Below are positions 1-9,158 of a DNA stretch of 64,000 nucleotides, piece by piece. The notes beneath the pieces are model-generated. The model did not search any database, was not told where the DNA came from, and saw nothing but the letters and a program-made list of their open reading frames with translations. The position numbers were made by a program, and so were the translations under genes. The DNA lies in NCBI GenBank assembly GCA_963606545.1, contig CAVCYP010000002.1, positions 1 to 64,000 on the forward strand, read 5' to 3'. How positions within the stretch are numbered: the stretch's first letter is position 1; each line of letters opens with the position of its first letter. Source of the stretch: UBA9732 sp963606545 (GTDB lineage Bacteria; Spirochaetota; Spirochaetia; Sphaerochaetales; Sphaerochaetaceae).

Positions 1-73
1 TGAGTGCCCAAGGCTCTCCTGCGCGATTAATCATCTGAAAGAAGTTCTTCCAGACTCCTTTTTTCTCGGTCAT
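1..73 (-). CDS. N-terminal fragment of an unidentified protein (runs off the window)
   Basis: An ATG at 73-71 is preceded by a good Shine-Dalgarno (AAAAGGAG), and the reading frame stays open to the window edge. It gives 24 residues beginning MTEKKGVWKNFFQ and ending GEPWAL. The start lies 13 nt after the stop of the esterase gene on the same strand, so the two are probably co-transcribed. A basic, aromatic N-terminus ending in PW resembles the region before the first membrane segment of some ABC-exporter half-transporters, but 24 residues are too few to assign a family. Confidence 0.6.
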   Translation of the reverse strand, partial: MTEKKGVWKNFFQMINRAGEPWAL

Positions 74-86
74 TTGATTCTCCTTT

Positions 87-1052
87 TTATTTAAGATACT
101 TATTTAAGAACTCCTTGAAATGGGGGTAAGCTAATTTCACAACCTTTTTCATTTCTGGCGACATTATAAAAGCATGACAAAGCCCATCATAGAGCCGTAA
201 CGTGCAGTCGTTTCCCGCTTTTTTGAGCTTTTCTGCCATCAGGACGCTGTCATCCCTAAGACATTCACAGTTACTTGCAGACAGGAAAATGGGAGGAAGA
301 CCTTCCAAATTGGCATAATAGGGTGCCACATAGGGATTTTCTTTATCCTTCTCTTCAAAGTAGACTCCACAGAGATTTTCAGTAATTCCTTTTACAACAA
401 TGAAATCCTTCTTTAACGAAAATTTTTCATAACTTTCTGTAATTTTAGAGAACTGCACCACAGGTGAATTTGCGTATACGGCACAGGGAAGCGCAAGAGC
501 TTTGTCTCTTAAGAGCAACGAAAGCGCAAGGACAAGATTACCTCCAGCCGATTCTCCCACCAAAAGAATATTTTTTGCCTTGTAGCTTTCCAGTAGCCAC
601 TTATAGCCGTCAAAACAGTCCTCTAGACCACACGGGAACATAAACTCTGGTGCAAGCCGATAATCTATGGAAAATACGTTATATCCAAAATCCTTCACAA
701 GTGCTGATACAAAATTCATTCGATCCCTTGTACAAGCTCCATTAAAACCGCCACCGTGGATGTAGTAAATAAGCTTGTCTTTAGGATTTTCTGCTTTCTT
801 TAGAAGATATCCACTTGCATTAGGAAGCGTTATGGCTTTTACCTCAAGCCCTTCAAGAAGAGCACTATCAAGGCCGTCTAAACTCTTGTTTTGCTCTTTA
901 TTTTTGGCAATCATAGCCTTGTTTAGCTGCTCTTTTTCTTCCTTGGTATAAACTTTAGGCTCTATTCTCAAGATTTTTACAAGGATTCTGCGTTTCCAAT
1001 TGGGTCCGCTAAAGAGGAACTTTCCCAATGCTTTTTTCAATGCATCTGTCAT
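87..1052 (-). CDS. Alpha/beta hydrolase, HSL-type esterase
   Basis: Predicted 321-residue cytoplasmic carboxylesterase. An oxyanion-hole motif HGGG follows YYI in the N-terminal third. The nucleophile elbow GESAGG lies near the middle, a DDS motif near residue 270 carries the likely acid, and a GLCHAF motif near the C-terminus carries the catalytic His. This order is typical of the hormone-sensitive-lipase-like hydrolase family. The frame is open further upstream, but the start at 1052 (MTDALKKAL) follows AAGGAG and gives a normal N-terminus; the longer version would run into the divergent TetR promoter. No signal peptide is seen. The gene is divergent from a TetR-family regulator, which probably controls it. 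The substrate cannot be inferred. Confidence 0.88.
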   Translation of the reverse strand: MTDALKKALGKFLFSGPNWKRRILVKILRIEPKVYTKEEKEQLNKAMIAKNKEQNKSLDGLDSALLEGLEVKAITLPNASGYLLKKAENPKDKLIYYIHGGGFNGACTRDRMNFVSALVKDFGYNVFSIDYRLAPEFMFPCGLEDCFDGYKWLLESYKAKNILLVGESAGGNLVLALSLLLRDKALALPCAVYANSPVVQFSKITESYEKFSLKKDFIVVKGITENLCGVYFEEKDKENPYVAPYYANLEGLPPIFLSASNCECLRDDSVLMAEKLKKAGNDCTLRLYDGLCHAFIMSPEMKKVVKLAYPHFKEFLNKYLK

Positions 1053-1101
1053 CTTTATTCTTGACTCCTTTTCCAGTGCCTTGAACGTGAAAATTAAAAA
1101 A

Positions 1102-1115
1102 GGAACATGTGTTCC
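1102..1115. promoter_or_regulatory. Candidate TetR operator between divergent genes
   Basis: GGAACATGTGTTCC has two perfect 6-bp inverted arms (GGAACA/TGTTCC) around a 2-nt centre. It sits between the esterase start (1052) and the regulator start (1187). A further GGAACA half-site lies at 1167-1172, just before the regulator's Shine-Dalgarno. The position fits autoregulation plus control of the esterase. Assignment to this regulator is inference. Confidence 0.4.
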
Positions 1116-1186
1116 ATAAGTAATTATATGTATGTACAGAAAAAACGCAATTGTGTAGAATAATTTGGAACACAAAGGGGATTTCT

Positions 1187-1711
1187 ATGCCAAACGTAAA
1201 AAGAAGAGAAACCGTAACAGAGATGATTTGCTCCGCCATGTTAAATTTAATTGAAAATGGAGAGCCGTATGAATCTATTTCCGTACAACAGCTTATAAGG
1301 GAAGCAAAAGTATGTCGTAACTCTTTCTATAGACATTACAAGACTATGGATGATGTCTTTAGAAAAGGTTTTGAAAGGATTTGTAGCGATGACTCTAAGG
1401 GAAATGCCAATGATAATCAGGTACACGATTTCTATTCAATCTTTGAACATGTGTGTCGTATAGTTAAGAAGAATAAACGGTTTTTTAGAGCCTACTATGA
1501 AGTGGCCACAAAGGATTACTTTTCTACCATAATTGGTCATGTCATAAAAACCAATGCCCTAGAACCCTCAGAAGAAGTTCCTTTAACAGACTATTATAAT
1601 TACGCTTGTCGTACTTGGATGGGTATTGGAATTGTCACAGACTGGATGCTTAGAGGCTTTGACCTTAGCATTGAGGAACTTGTTGAAGTTGTAAAACACC
1701 ACGAACTATAA
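1187..1711 (+). CDS. TetR/AcrR-family transcriptional regulator
   Basis: 174-residue DNA-binding regulator. The first 50 or so residues carry the TetR helix-turn-helix, with the signature region ending NSFYRHYKTMDDVF, where recognition-helix residues and the conserved Y-x-H-Y/F-x-x pattern are visible. The C-terminal ligand domain is divergent, and its second half (ACRTWMGIGIVTDWMLRGF) looks like the TetR_C family seen in many gut Firmicutes and spirochaetes. The start at 1187 is chosen because AAGGGG lies 6 nt upstream; an upstream in-frame ATG at 1151 lacks a Shine-Dalgarno. It is transcribed away from the esterase at 87-1052, its likely target. The effector is unknown. Confidence 0.85.
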   Translation: MPNVKRRETVTEMICSAMLNLIENGEPYESISVQQLIREAKVCRNSFYRHYKTMDDVFRKGFERICSDDSKGNANDNQVHDFYSIFEHVCRIVKKNKRFFRAYYEVATKDYFSTIIGHVIKTNALEPSEEVPLTDYYNYACRTWMGIGIVTDWMLRGFDLSIEELVEVVKHHEL

Positions 1712-1717
1712 GAAACG

Positions 1718-1726
1718 TGCTATAAT
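1718..1726 (+). promoter_or_regulatory. Extended -10 promoter abutting the start of the EEP gene
   Basis: TGC-TATAAT (extended -10) ends 7 nt before the ATG at 1734, and no Shine-Dalgarno lies between. Transcription would begin at or next to the start codon, giving a leaderless mRNA. No good -35 is seen, which an extended -10 can tolerate. Confidence 0.6.
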
Positions 1727-1733
1727 CCAGGGC

Positions 1734-2804
1734 ATGAAAAAATTTCTTAAGCTTTTGTTGGCAGTTCTTGCTGCCCTTCTATTAATTGTTTTAGTCTATG
1801 TTGCCTATGTTCTCATTAGTTATTATCGGTTAGAGGATAACCTGACTTTGGAAGTCACAAATCCAATAACGGCAGAGGTGAAAACTAATGAAGAATATAC
1901 TCTGCTTTCTTGGAATATCGGGTTTGGAGCGTATGAGGAGGATTACGATTTCTTCATGGATGGTGGCTCTCAGTCCTGGGCAAAGAGTGAACAGGCGCTT
2001 AAGGCCAACTTGGAGGAGATTGAGGATTTCATAGAGGAGCAGGGAGCGGATTTCAACTTCATTCAGGAAGTGGATTTTGATGCCACAAGAAGCTATCACG
2101 TGGATGAGCGCGAGTATATCATTGATGCGCTAGAGAACCAGTCCTACGTGTTTGCGCAAAATTATGATTCGCCGTTCTTGTTCTATCCGCTGACTCAGCC
2201 ACATGGGAAATCTAGGGCTGGAATTATGACGTTTTCAAGCTTTGGAATTACAAGTGCAGTGCGTAGAAGTTTGCCAATAGAAGAGTCGCTTGCAAAGCTG
2301 GTGGATTTGGATAGATGTTACAGCGTGTCTAGAGTTCCGGTTGAAAATGGCAAGGAGCTGGTGCTGTATAACCTTCATCTTTCTGCTTACACTACGGATG
2401 GCACTATTGCAATTGATCAGCTTAAGATGCTGGTGGCAGATATGCAGGCGGAGTATGAGAAGGGAAATTACTGCATTGCTGGCGGGGATTTTAACAAGGA
2501 TGTTGTGGGTACCGGTTGTGAAGCTTTTGGTATTGAAAAACAGGAATATAACTGGGCTCAGCCAATTCCAGATTACGTTTTTGATGGCTCAGATATTGAA
2601 CTTATAGGTCCTTTTGATGCCAATGACCCCGTAGCAAGCTGTCGTTTGCCAGATAAGGCCTTCTGGGAAGGACAATTCCAAATCACCGTTGATGGCTTTA
2701 TGGTAAGTCCAAATGTAGAGGTAAAAGAGGCTAAGGTTTTGGATACGGGCTTTGAGTATTCTGACCATAACCCGGTTAGGTTGACCTTTACCCTTCAAAT
2801 GTGA
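1734..2804 (+). CDS. Membrane-anchored endonuclease/exonuclease/phosphatase (EEP) family protein
   Basis: 356 residues with an N-terminal membrane segment (about residues 4-29) and an extracytoplasmic EEP-fold domain. EEP landmarks occur in order: the LLSWNIGFGAY strand with the metal-side Asn, a Gln-Glu motif in FIQEVDF, an NLHLSAY His motif, GGDFNKD, and a terminal YSDHNPVRL with the general-base-type Asp-His pair. The family includes DNases, phospholipases C/D-like enzymes and inositol phosphatases, so the substrate is open. It starts directly behind a TATAAT box with no ribosome-binding site, 22 nt after the TetR gene. A second, lipoprotein EEP enzyme lies at 38050-39051. Confidence 0.85.
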   Translation: MKKFLKLLLAVLAALLLIVLVYVAYVLISYYRLEDNLTLEVTNPITAEVKTNEEYTLLSWNIGFGAYEEDYDFFMDGGSQSWAKSEQALKANLEEIEDFIEEQGADFNFIQEVDFDATRSYHVDEREYIIDALENQSYVFAQNYDSPFLFYPLTQPHGKSRAGIMTFSSFGITSAVRRSLPIEESLAKLVDLDRCYSVSRVPVENGKELVLYNLHLSAYTTDGTIAIDQLKMLVADMQAEYEKGNYCIAGGDFNKDVVGTGCEAFGIEKQEYNWAQPIPDYVFDGSDIELIGPFDANDPVASCRLPDKAFWEGQFQITVDGFMVSPNVEVKEAKVLDTGFEYSDHNPVRLTFTLQM

Positions 2805-2888
2805 ATTTTTGTGTGTTTCTTTTCCTAAACAAGACAACAGGGATAAAAATGTGTAATAAATGTCTTGTAATTATTGAGGGATAATTTC

Positions 2889-3617
2889 ATGAAACTGATA
2901 TACATTGTTGAAGATCATAGTGTTATAAGAGAAGGCGTCAGACGTTACCTAGAGCTGGCTGGTTACAAGGCTTTAGCTTTCCCAAATCTTACTTCTGTGA
3001 AAGAAGCCTTTAGAATCACCAAGGCAGATCTTTTGATTCAGGATGTCATGCTCCCAGATGGGGATGGTTTTGAGTTTGTTCAGGAGCTCAGAAAGACTAT
3101 TGATGTGCCTGTTATTTTTATGACAGCAAGAATATCGGAAGAGGATAGAATTCATGGCTTTGAGCTGGGGGCAGATGATTACATCACCAAACCCTTTTCT
3201 CCAAAGGAACTGGTTTTGAGAGTTCAGGCAATCTTTAGACGCTTAGATAACGGCAACAATGATACTACTACCAGCGAAAGACAGTCTTTATTCTTCAAAG
3301 CCGGCGAGGGACCTGAGGCTTCAACTATTGAATTTAACGATGCTGAACACAGAATTGTAATCAATGGTCAGCCCTTAAGTCTTACTGCAGCAGAATGGAG
3401 AATCTTGAGCCTTTTGATTGATAATTCTTCTCGTGTAATTCCAAGAAGTGAAATCCTTGATAAATGTTTTGACTATTCGTCTGCCGCCTATGAAAGAATA
3501 GTTGATACCCATATAAAAAATCTTAGAGCAAAACTTGGTGATGCACCATGGATTGAGACGGTAAGGGGGTATGGATACAGGTTCATTGGATATCCTGTTC
3601 CTAGTGATGAGACCTAA
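2889..3617 (+). CDS. OmpR-family response regulator
   Basis: 242 residues. The receiver domain (about 1-120) has the acidic pair E8-D9, phospho-acceptor D52 (QDVMLPDGDG), the Thr of FMTARI and the Lys of ITKPFS. A winged-helix DNA-binding domain follows at about 145-240, with the family-typical RILSLLIDN and VRGYGYRF elements. The start at 2889 follows GAGGG at 2876-2880; a TTG five codons upstream is in frame but has no better ribosome site. The stop overlaps the next start by one base (TAATG), so it is translationally coupled to the sensor kinase. The stimulus is unknown. Confidence 0.92.
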   Translation: MKLIYIVEDHSVIREGVRRYLELAGYKALAFPNLTSVKEAFRITKADLLIQDVMLPDGDGFEFVQELRKTIDVPVIFMTARISEEDRIHGFELGADDYITKPFSPKELVLRVQAIFRRLDNGNNDTTTSERQSLFFKAGEGPEASTIEFNDAEHRIVINGQPLSLTAAEWRILSLLIDNSSRVIPRSEILDKCFDYSSAAYERIVDTHIKNLRAKLGDAPWIETVRGYGYRFIGYPVPSDET

Positions 3618-5134
3618 TGAAGAAGTTGTTCTTCAAATACTTAATTAGCATCTTCTCAATTACCTTATTTACCATTCTTATTCAGAGTGTAATGTTGTTT
3701 TTGAGGTACTCTGACAGTCAAACCTCGTGGAAAAATAGCGTATATAGCGATTTTGTGACATCGTTGGAGCAAACCATTGAGGCAGAAGGTTTCAGAGAGT
3801 TTGGACAAGCCAGCCTAAAATCCGTCATGGATTCCATGGAAGATGATAGAATCTCAGGCTACGTGGTCAGGGGGATAGACGGCAATACCATGTTCACCTT
3901 TGGCAAGACTTCAGAAGGCAATATCTTGGCCACCATGCTCCCAGCAAATCAAAAGGTCTCTGGCCCAAACACAAGAACCATTGAAACCAGTACCAAAAAC
4001 ACGACCAAACTTGATCTTCAAGTAGATACTGACGGCACGCTCACCGTGCGACAGACTAGCCCAGATAGCAGCTACAGCACCTCCCTTGTGGTTCCAAAAG
4101 CCATAAATGCAGATGACGTAGTTGGCTCTGTCATTCTTTCGCTTAACGGCTCAGATCTCTTTATCATTGACCTGCTTACTTACTCCCCAAGAACGTACAC
4201 CTACTCCAAAGACATTATAAATGCCTGTCTGGAGACCTTATTGCTGTCAATTCCTGTCTGTCTTGTGATTGCCTTGGTTGCAGCCTGGATTATCAGTTAC
4301 AGAAATACCAAGTACATTGACAGCGTTAGAAAAGCCCTAAAAGGCCTATCTCAGGGACAGTCGAACGTCAAAGTCCCGCGGGATAACCACAACGAGCTGG
4401 ATGAAATCTCCTATGCCGTTGAAGACTTGGATAAAGAGCTTCAGAAGAACGCATTAAGTCGTAAGGCCTGGCTTAGAAGCATCTCCCATGATTTGAACAC
4501 TCCAGCCTCCGCAATTAGAATGATGATTGACGGCATGGCAGACGGCGTTTTCCCCTTTGACAGCGAAACCCTTAATGCTTTGAGCAAAGAAAGCAATGAC
4601 CTAAACAGCCGCATTGGCAAGGTGATTGACTTCTCCACCCTCCAAGCTGACACCAAACCGATATTTGAAAACACTCCAGTTTCAGTCTTATTTGATTGCC
4701 TTCATTCCCACTTTGGACCTGCTGCAAACCTTCAGGTGCACTCCAACTGTGAGACGGTAGTCTGTGATGTTTCTTTAATTAGCAAAGCCTCCATTGAACT
4801 TGTTGCAAATGCTCTTGAATATGAAACTGACAAACAAGCTCCCGTTTGGTTCTCAATAGAAGAGAGTGAGCAAAGTTACAGTCTGATGGTCACCAATCAG
4901 GGTAAGATACCTTCAAACATGGAAGGAAGTGCCTTCTTTGAACCGTGGACAAGAGGGGACTGGTCCAGAACCAGTGGTGGCTCTGGTCTTGGACTTCCAA
5001 TTGCTTGCACAATTGCACAGCTTCATAACGGCACAATTGTACTTAAGAACAATGGGGATACGGTGCAGGCAATAATAACTTGGCCTAAGAATTTAATTAA
5101 ACTTCCTGAGCCTCAAGGCGTTAAGAACTACTGA
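3617..5134 (+). CDS. Membrane sensor histidine kinase
   Basis: 505 residues. It has a transmembrane helix near 8-28, an extracytoplasmic sensor of about 170 residues, and a second helix near 205-228. A HAMP-like linker is followed by the H-box SISHDLNTP with phospho-acceptor H291, then an ATPase domain with an N-box ([10 protein letters not shown]) and a G2 box (GGSGLGLP). The G1 box, usually DxGxG, is reduced to TNQGK, so ATP binding may differ from standard kinases. It forms a one-base-overlap operon with the response regulator. Its last 42 nt are also the antisense strand of the end of the copper ATPase gene. The sensed signal is not deducible. Confidence 0.9.
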   Translation: MKKLFFKYLISIFSITLFTILIQSVMLFLRYSDSQTSWKNSVYSDFVTSLEQTIEAEGFREFGQASLKSVMDSMEDDRISGYVVRGIDGNTMFTFGKTSEGNILATMLPANQKVSGPNTRTIETSTKNTTKLDLQVDTDGTLTVRQTSPDSSYSTSLVVPKAINADDVVGSVILSLNGSDLFIIDLLTYSPRTYTYSKDIINACLETLLLSIPVCLVIALVAAWIISYRNTKYIDSVRKALKGLSQGQSNVKVPRDNHNELDEISYAVEDLDKELQKNALSRKAWLRSISHDLNTPASAIRMMIDGMADGVFPFDSETLNALSKESNDLNSRIGKVIDFSTLQADTKPIFENTPVSVLFDCLHSHFGPAANLQVHSNCETVVCDVSLISKASIELVANALEYETDKQAPVWFSIEESEQSYSLMVTNQGKIPSNMEGSAFFEPWTRGDWSRTSGGSGLGLPIACTIAQLHNGTIVLKNNGDTVQAIITWPKNLIKLPEPQGVKNY

Positions 5135-7264
5135 CAAACTGGAAAGACTCATACACAGAGCTGCAATCATTGGATCTAGTGAAGGACCTCCAAATAATGT
5201 CAGTATTCCAGCTGCAACTGGGATCCCTAAGGAATTGTAAAAGAAGGCCCAAAACAGGCTCATCTTGATATTTTTTATGGTTACATGGCTTAATTGGGCT
5301 GCTTTTGCCACTGATTTAAGGTTGCTATTCATGATAACAACATCAGCAACCTGCATGGCAGCATCAGTGCCACCACCCATAGCAATACCTATGTTTGCCT
5401 TCTCCAAAGCAGGGGCATCATTGATGCCATCTCCCACCATTATGCAGTCTGGGGTCTGCTCAATGAAGGAGAGCTTATCCTGTGGAAGTAGGGATGCATG
5501 ATAGCCGTCAAGGCCTGCTTCTGTGGCAATCTCTTTTGCAGTGGTGTCGTTGTCTCCAGTGAGCATTGTGCAACTTAAGCCCATCTCCTTGAGTTTTGAT
5601 ACGGCTTCTTTTGCCTCTGCTCTGAGAGTATCGGAAATCTTGATAAGCCCCTTATACTGACCGTTTAATGCAACATAGATTTGAGCCTGCTGACAATCCT
5701 GAGGCATTTGAATGCCAAAATCCTCCATAAGAAGACGGTTTCCTGCAAGAATTGTTCCTTCTTCAGTTGTAGCTTTAATCCCTTTCCCAACAAGAGCTTC
5801 AAAAGCACTGCCATCTACATTTCTAAGTTTTTCTGTAAGAGCTTCCTCTTGTTCCTGGGCGGCCTCAATAATTGCCTTGGCATAAGGATGCTCAGATTTG
5901 CGCTCTGCGAGCGCTGCTAAATGAAGTGTAAGAGAATCGGTATAGAAGGAGACTTTGGGTTTGCCTTGGGTGAGGGTGCCGGTTTTGTCAAACATTACGG
6001 TTTTCATTGTGCAGAGTTGTTCAATGGCCTGTGCGCTACGAAAGAGTATTCCAAGTGAGGCTGCCTTGCCGGTTGAGACCATTATTGCTATTGGGGTTGC
6101 AAGTCCCAGAGAGCAGGGGCAGGCAATTACAAGTACGCTTACTGCACAGCGTAGGGCAAAGGAGAGGTCTCTTCCTGCAATAAGCCAGGCAACTAGGGTT
6201 AGGATAGAGATGGACATTACTACAGGTACAAAGATGCCAGAGACTTTATCTGCTAAACGGGCAATTGGGGCTTTGGAGGCCTGGGCCTCTTTAACCATTT
6301 TGATGATGGAGGAGAGTACGGTATCCTTGCCGATTTTTTCCGTTTTAAAGACAAACGAGCCGTTGGTGTTGATGGTGGCGCCCCAGACTTTGGAACCAAC
6401 TGTTTTTGCCACAGGTAGGCTTTCTCCGGTGAGCATGCTTTCATCTACGTCGCTGGAGCCTTCTACAATCTGGCCGTCTGCTGCAATTTTTTCGCCGGGG
6501 TGAACAAGAATTAAATCTCCTACAGCTATGTCTTTAGCGTCAATTTCCTGCGTTTTACCGTCTTTGACTAGGGTTGCTTTGGAAGGGGCAAGGCTCATAA
6601 GGCTTTTGATTGAATCGCCAGCCTTACGTCTTGAACGTAGCTCTATGTGTTTTCCTACCATAACTAGCGTGATGATGGTGGCCACGCCTTCAAAGTAGTA
6701 ATTGTGGCTCATTGAGTGTCCCATTGCCAGGTGTTGAGTGTTTTGAATCAGGTTTACAAGGCTGTAGACAAAGCTTGCAGTTGCGCCGGTTGCAACTAGG
6801 CTATCCATGTTTGGCTGAAGTTTTACCAAATTAAAGAAGCCCTTTGTGAAGAACGTGTAGCCTGCAATCATGACAGGGATACACAGTGCCATCTGCACCC
6901 AGCCATTTATCATTGGAAGAGAAGTGAAAACCATAGGAGCCATGCACAAAATAAAAAGAGGCAGGGCAAAGCTAATACAGGTGTAAAGTCTTATAAGATG
7001 AAGCTTTTCAGCTTTCTTTTCCTGCTGACTTTCTTTATCCTCAGAGCCATCTTCTGGAGCCAGAAGCTTGAAGCCCCCTTTCTTTACAGCCTCCTGTAGC
7101 TCTTCTATGGAGATTTTTGACTCATCATAGATGATGGAGGCCTCTTCCGCCGCAAGACTTACCTGTGCACTTTCAACGCCGTCTTTTCTGTTTAGAATTC
7201 TCTCAACAGAAGCACTGCAGGCGGCACAACTCATTCCCTTAACTTTGCAAACCGCTTTCTTCAT
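5093..7264 (-). CDS. copA: Copper-exporting P1B-type ATPase
   Basis: 723 residues, the usual size. An N-terminal heavy-metal-associated domain carries [10 protein letters not shown]. Membrane helices follow, then the actuator motif (TGES), the ion-binding CPC in [13 protein letters not shown], the phosphorylation motif DKTGT and the hinge motif [13 protein letters not shown] with a CxxC metal domain is typical of Cu(I) export ATPases. ATP-driven efflux at the inner membrane protects against copper. It lies 20 nt after the pyridoxal kinase gene on the same strand, and GGGGCG serves as ribosome site. The 3' end overlaps the convergent histidine kinase by 42 nt. No copper chaperone or CueR/CsoR gene is adjacent. 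Confidence 0.95.
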   Translation of the reverse strand: MKKAVCKVKGMSCAACSASVERILNRKDGVESAQVSLAAEEASIIYDESKISIEELQEAVKKGGFKLLAPEDGSEDKESQQEKKAEKLHLIRLYTCISFALPLFILCMAPMVFTSLPMINGWVQMALCIPVMIAGYTFFTKGFFNLVKLQPNMDSLVATGATASFVYSLVNLIQNTQHLAMGHSMSHNYYFEGVATIITLVMVGKHIELRSRRKAGDSIKSLMSLAPSKATLVKDGKTQEIDAKDIAVGDLILVHPGEKIAADGQIVEGSSDVDESMLTGESLPVAKTVGSKVWGATINTNGSFVFKTEKIGKDTVLSSIIKMVKEAQASKAPIARLADKVSGIFVPVVMSISILTLVAWLIAGRDLSFALRCAVSVLVIACPCSLGLATPIAIMVSTGKAASLGILFRSAQAIEQLCTMKTVMFDKTGTLTQGKPKVSFYTDSLTLHLAALAERKSEHPYAKAIIEAAQEQEEALTEKLRNVDGSAFEALVGKGIKATTEEGTILAGNRLLMEDFGIQMPQDCQQAQIYVALNGQYKGLIKISDTLRAEAKEAVSKLKEMGLSCTMLTGDNDTTAKEIATEAGLDGYHASLLPQDKLSFIEQTPDCIMVGDGINDAPALEKANIGIAMGGGTDAAMQVADVVIMNSNLKSVAKAAQLSHVTIKNIKMSLFWAFFYNSLGIPVAAGILTLFGGPSLDPMIAALCMSLSSLSVVLNALRLRKFN

Positions 7265-7284
7265 GTGCGCCCCTATGTATTTAA

Positions 7285-8112
7285 TTATAGCTCTTTAATC
7301 AACTCTCCAAGCACTGGCTCAAATCTGGCACCATACCAGTGATCTGAATCCTGCTGAGTAATCTCAATGCACTTTACCGTGTAGTCTGCAGCAAGCTTTG
7401 CCGCCTCATACGCGTTGTGTCCGTGCATAAGAGCCCCAACAAAAGCCGATGAATAAATATCTCCTGTTCCATGACAACCCTTGGATATCTTCTTGTGCTC
7501 ATAGTAGTTAAGGTCTTTACCGTCATAGACAACAACTCCGGTTGTGTCTTCATTATAGCTGACGCCAGTAAGAATAATTGTACCCTTGCAAATATCTGAA
7601 AGCTCAGCCAAAAGGCTCTTTACATAGCTTTCATCATAATGCTCCTTGTACTCGTGATGAGTAAGGAAGCAAGCTTCTGTAATGTTTGGAAGAATGTAAT
7701 CTGCAACGGAGCAAAGCTTTTTCATTTCCTGAACAAAAGCTTCATCAAAGCCATAGTAAAGCTTTCCGTTGTCTGCCATAGCAGGGTCTACAATCTTTGA
7801 AGCGCCTTGCTTTAAAAGGTTGTTCATAATATCCATGACATAGGATATTTGTTTTGCGCTTCCAAGGTAGCCAGTGTAAACGCAGTCAAAATCAATACCT
7901 TCCTCTTTCCAGTGAGCAGCAATTGCTGGCATATCGTCCGTCAAATCTCTGAAGGTGTAACCTGTAAAGCCACCGGTATGGGTTGAAAGAACTGCCGATG
8001 GAAGAATTGCTGTCTCAAGTCCACATGCAGAAAGGATAGGAAGTGCTACAGTAAGAGAACACTGTCCAACACATGAAATATCTTGAATTGTTAAGATACG
8101 CTTAAAATCCAT
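7285..8112 (-). CDS. pdxK: Pyridoxal/pyridoxine kinase (PdxK/PdxY family)
   Basis: 275-residue ribokinase-fold enzyme that phosphorylates B6 vitamers to PLP/PMP/PNP in salvage. The N-terminus shows the family pattern [17 protein letters not shown] followed by [12 protein letters not shown]. The C-terminal catalytic loop is [13 protein letters not shown], with the Gly-Thr-Gly-Asp anion hole and catalytic Asp; HGTGD is typical of PdxK-type kinases. A ribosome site AAGGAG precedes the ATG, and a good promoter lies just upstream (8133-8161). It is first in a likely two-gene operon with copA; the functional link between B6 salvage and copper export is unclear. Confidence 0.9.
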   Translation of the reverse strand: MDFKRILTIQDISCVGQCSLTVALPILSACGLETAILPSAVLSTHTGGFTGYTFRDLTDDMPAIAAHWKEEGIDFDCVYTGYLGSAKQISYVMDIMNNLLKQGASKIVDPAMADNGKLYYGFDEAFVQEMKKLCSVADYILPNITEACFLTHHEYKEHYDESYVKSLLAELSDICKGTIILTGVSYNEDTTGVVVYDGKDLNYYEHKKISKGCHGTGDIYSSAFVGALMHGHNAYEAAKLAADYTVKCIEITQQDSDHWYGARFEPVLGELIKEL

Positions 8113-8132
8113 AACATTCTCCTTGGGCTTGT

Positions 8133-8161
8133 ATCATACCTTTCTGCAAATTTTAGTGCAA
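8133..8161 (-). promoter_or_regulatory. Sigma70-type promoter for pdxK-copA
   Basis: On the minus strand TTGCAC (8161-8156) and TATGAT (8138-8133) are separated by 17 nt. This predicts a start near 8126 and a short leader containing the AAGGAG of pdxK. The rest of the 8113-8288 gap holds a T-rich run (about 8199-8221) and the ribosome site of the next plus-strand gene; I see no other feature in it. Confidence 0.65.
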
Positions 8162-8288
8162 CACTAAGCAACAAAACTGTCAAAAACCCTACGTTTTAAA
8201 AGTTTTTTTATTTTTTTTTCAAAATCTAGAGCAAAACGTGCATTTCAACTTGATTAATAAAGTGAAGGGTTTTTAAAAGGAGGAAACG

Positions 8289-9158
8289 ATGTTTTCTTAT
8301 TTAGAGTTTGGTATGATAAATTCTACCGGAAGTAACGTAGTCGTGAAGATCAATCATAAAGAAGGATTGATTTCGTATGAGATTGAGTTTCCTAACCAAA
8401 AGCTGGAGAAGCTGACCAAAAAGAAAATGAGCAAGGGAAACTCAGACAGGTTCATAAGGCGCTTCAAGGCAACAGGAATTGACACAATTTTGCCAAGGTT
8501 CGTTGAATTTGGCGAATTTGAAAAAGGGGATTTCTGGCATCTTGATTTGATTGATTATGACTTTGAAATGCATTTTTCTGGGCCAGAACCAGAAAAATCG
8601 GCCTTGACGCCTTATTTGCATGAGCTTATGGAGCTTTTTGACGAGGTCTTTGGCGTTACAAGTTATGTAAAACCAACTAGAATTGACCGTCTAGAAGTGG
8701 AGTTTCTTGAATGCAGTCTTGATGCCTACACTCAAATGTTCTCGGATTTAGGAGATTGCTCTCACTCCGAGTCCTTAAGTTTAGACCGCGCAAACTGGAC
8801 CCTCTCTTACTCAAGAAGATTTCCGCGTCAGTGCTTTCACAACAGCTTTGAATGCCACTGTGAAAACCAGATAAGGCAAATCCTAGACCAGACTTCAACT
8901 CTTCTAGAAAGCTATGACCTAGACGAGAAAGTCTGCCACGTGGACTCAAGATATCCCGTACTCAACTTCCACCTTTTCTACCACGATGGCCGTGAGGCTT
9001 CCTTTACCAGAGGGCTCAGAGAAAGCGGTCTGGGAAGTCAGGTCTTTGATGCTCTAATGTGTGCCATTGGAGACACAATGCGCTACACAGTTTTTGTTGG
9101 AGGAGTGTTTGAGCCGTACAGAGAGACCATCAAGCAGTGTGAGAACGGAAAGTTTTAG
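8289..9158 (+). CDS. Protein of unknown function, 289 residues
   Basis: Not recognised. The ATG follows a very strong ribosome site (AAAAGGAGGAAACG). The protein is soluble-looking, without signal peptide or membrane helices, and rich in acidic and aromatic residues. The C-terminal half has several Cys and His (FECHCENQ, KVCHVDSRYP, FHLFYHDGRE) that could bind metal, but no standard zinc motif is evident. It stops one base before the convergent SAM-hydrolase-family gene. The reading frame, ribosome site and sensible codon use make it a real gene, but no function can be assigned from sequence. Confidence 0.75.
   Translation: MFSYLEFGMINSTGSNVVVKINHKEGLISYEIEFPNQKLEKLTKKKMSKGNSDRFIRRFKATGIDTILPRFVEFGEFEKGDFWHLDLIDYDFEMHFSGPEPEKSALTPYLHELMELFDEVFGVTSYVKPTRIDRLEVEFLECSLDAYTQMFSDLGDCSHSESLSLDRANWTLSYSRRFPRQCFHNSFECHCENQIRQILDQTSTLLESYDLDEKVCHVDSRYPVLNFHLFYHDGREASFTRGLRESGLGSQVFDALMCAIGDTMRYTVFVGGVFEPYRETIKQCENGKF

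Noticed and set aside
2880..2885. GATAAT just before the 2889 response-regulator gene as a leaderless promoter
   Set aside because: It ends only 3 nt from ATG, and GAGGG at 2876-2880 makes a normal ribosome site, so I treat it as coincidence.
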